Assembly: GCF_003602275.1 (NCBI RefSeq)
Contig: NZ_QZVT01000006.1
Location: 232,331 to 296,330 of the forward strand
DNA length: 64,000 bases
Source of the DNA: Arthrobacter cheniae
Lineage (GTDB): Bacteria > Actinomycetota > Actinomycetes > Actinomycetales > Micrococcaceae
Direction: 5' to 3'
The position numbers and the translations under genes were made by a program. The notes under the pieces were generated by a model. It did not search any database. It had not been told where the DNA came from and was given only the letters and a program-made list of their open reading frames with translations. Of this stretch, positions 63,173 to 64,000 are shown in pieces (position 1 is the stretch's first letter; every line of letters begins with the position of its first letter).

Positions 63173-63553
63173 ATGCTTTCTTGTCCAGTGCTTCGGTGTA
63201 CAAATCCAGGTGCCGCCTTCGTGGTGGGCAGTCAGGGCGTCAGGGGTGGTTATCGCGAGGCTTATGTCTGCACTGAACATAAAGCCTCGATCGACGCCGG
63301 TTCTCTCTGGTATGTGGATGGGCATTCGGTCTTGATAGGTCAGGACATACCTCCGGTCCTGGAGAGGATGTCCGTCCGACCGAGCGTGGGGTCCGAGGGC
63401 TTCACTCTCATCCTCCACGTCGCAGGCCAAACTGAACCTATTGAAGTTTTTCTGACGCCGACCGGAGCAAGGACGCTGGCCGTGTTCATCAACGCGGCCA
63501 GCAGCGACAGCCCACCAGCACTGAACGAGGCGCTCCTGCACAGGTCACACTGA
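63173..63553 (+). CDS. hypothetical 126-residue protein
   Basis: Small protein with cysteines at the start (LSCPVLRCTNPG), a beta-rich body (EAYVCTEHKASIDAGSLWY, GFTLILHVAGQTEPIEVFL). Longer frames start at 63089. No family recognised. Codon composition supports coding only moderately. Confidence 0.5.
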   Translation: MLSCPVLRCTNPGAAFVVGSQGVRGGYREAYVCTEHKASIDAGSLWYVDGHSVLIGQDIPPVLERMSVRPSVGSEGFTLILHVAGQTEPIEVFLTPTGARTLAVFINAASSDSPPALNEALLHRSH

Positions 63554-63844
63554 TCACCTCAGAGCCCGATAGGTTGCAGGTGTGTATCCCTCCATCACAT
63601 GCACGAATACGGTTGGTCGCGGTGGTTCAACCTCCCAGGTAGTTCGAGGTCGGCCGATAAAACACCGCGTCGTCGGTCCGCCCAAACTCCCTGCCATCAC
63701 CGCAACAGCCATGGCAGCTCCGTCTACAATGTCGCGCGACGGCAGTGTTAGTTGGACGGCAGCGCCTCCACGGGTGCCGGCAGTGACAAGGTGCACCACG
63801 TCAGCGGCCCCGCAACCACGCCCTTGACCGGCGCTACCGCACAT
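63554..63844 (-). CDS. hypothetical 96-residue protein
   Basis: Convergent to the 126-residue gene with adjacent stops. Sequence (AAVQLTLPSRDIVDGAAMAV, TVFVHVMEGYTPATYRALR) is protein-like but without family similarity. Start codon and ribosome site are unconvincing; may be a remnant. Confidence 0.35.
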   Translation of the reverse strand: MCGSAGQGRGCGAADVVHLVTAGTRGGAAVQLTLPSRDIVDGAAMAVAVMAGSLGGPTTRCFIGRPRTTWEVEPPRPTVFVHVMEGYTPATYRALR

Positions 63845-63860
63845 CAGAATCTGGGCAGGT

Positions 63861-63892
63861 GAACATTCCGGTCGACCTTCGCTGGAATGTTC
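63861..63892. repeat. 9-base inverted repeat near the right edge
   Basis: GAACATTCC (63861-63869) and GGAATGTTC (63884-63892) around a 14-base loop. Shape fits a LexA-like or other repressor site or a small hairpin in front of the gene that would begin beyond the window. Confidence 0.45.
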
Positions 63893-64000
63893 GTTCTCGT
63901 CAGCGATCGTGGTCTCGGGAGGATCGGGAATCGCTGTGGGATGGTTTTCGGACCGCCGGGTCCAAGGTGTGGAACCTATTTTTGGCCTGTGAGCAGGGTG

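Noticed and set aside
62846..63541. 231-codon minus-strand frame
   Set aside because: Overlaps the plus-strand hypothetical and the recombinase remnant without any fold signature.

Overview
The window is high-GC DNA with GC-rich third codon positions, many GTG/TTG starts and ATGA/GTGA gene overlaps. Its content points to an actinobacterium, most likely an Arthrobacter-like member of the Micrococcaceae: mycothiol-linked DinB/MDMPI-type proteins, ANTAR regulators, type VII secretion (WXG-type) proteins, a mannitol PTS next to enzyme I, and an alr-tsaE-tsaB-rimI-tsaD operon. The taxon is inferred from gene content only.

Layout. 1-5.4 kb: an amino-acid permease cut by the left edge, a VOC protein, an MDMPI-family protein, an amylosucrase-type GH13 enzyme and a shikimate-dehydrogenase-like protein. 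5.45-9.0 kb: a four-gene minus-strand operon encoding two small-helical/WXG-like proteins (one with a long C-terminal region ending in a glycine-rich membrane segment), a three-helix membrane protein and a 436-residue protein; this is the best candidate for an undescribed (type VII secretion/effector-like) system. 9.26-10.4 kb: a YbdK-type glutamate-cysteine ligase. 10.7-21.5 kb: a plant-polysaccharide block with a GH42 beta-galactosidase operon (binding protein, two permeases, YesL-like protein, GH42), a divergent CE7-type acetyl esterase, a BLUF blue-light photoreceptor and a secreted PL11-type rhamnogalacturonan lyase. 21.6-27.3 kb: mannitol utilisation (mtlA, mtlD), a TetR regulator and PTS enzyme I.

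27.5-39.6 kb: small accessory genes, then a LacI-controlled oxidoreductase/isomerase set in two parts (Gfo/Idh plus DUF6807 beside the regulator; Gfo/Idh, DUF993 and a TIM-barrel isomerase further on). The parts are separated by a GAF-ANTAR regulator and three small unknown proteins, two of them tandem paralogues. Both parts carry near-identical operators. 39.6-43.9 kb: the conserved t6A/alanine racemase operon. 44-52.6 kb: a GIY-YIG-like protein, a Tat-exported acetamidase/formamidase-like lipoprotein, a lipoprotein, a 377-residue unknown, a second GAF-ANTAR protein and a NarL-type two-component system followed by a 38-codon ORF.

52.6-64 kb: a quinone-oxidoreductase-like gene with divergent MarR regulator and duplicated operator, a SUMF1-fold protein lacking the catalytic cysteines, a TasA/camelysin-like exported protein, an SRPBCC-ArsR pair with a perfect inverted-repeat operator, then an increasingly degraded and less GC-rich stretch with a broken DHFR-family gene, a serine-recombinase remnant, direct repeats and hairpins. 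No rRNA, tRNA, CRISPR array or intact mobile element was recognised.
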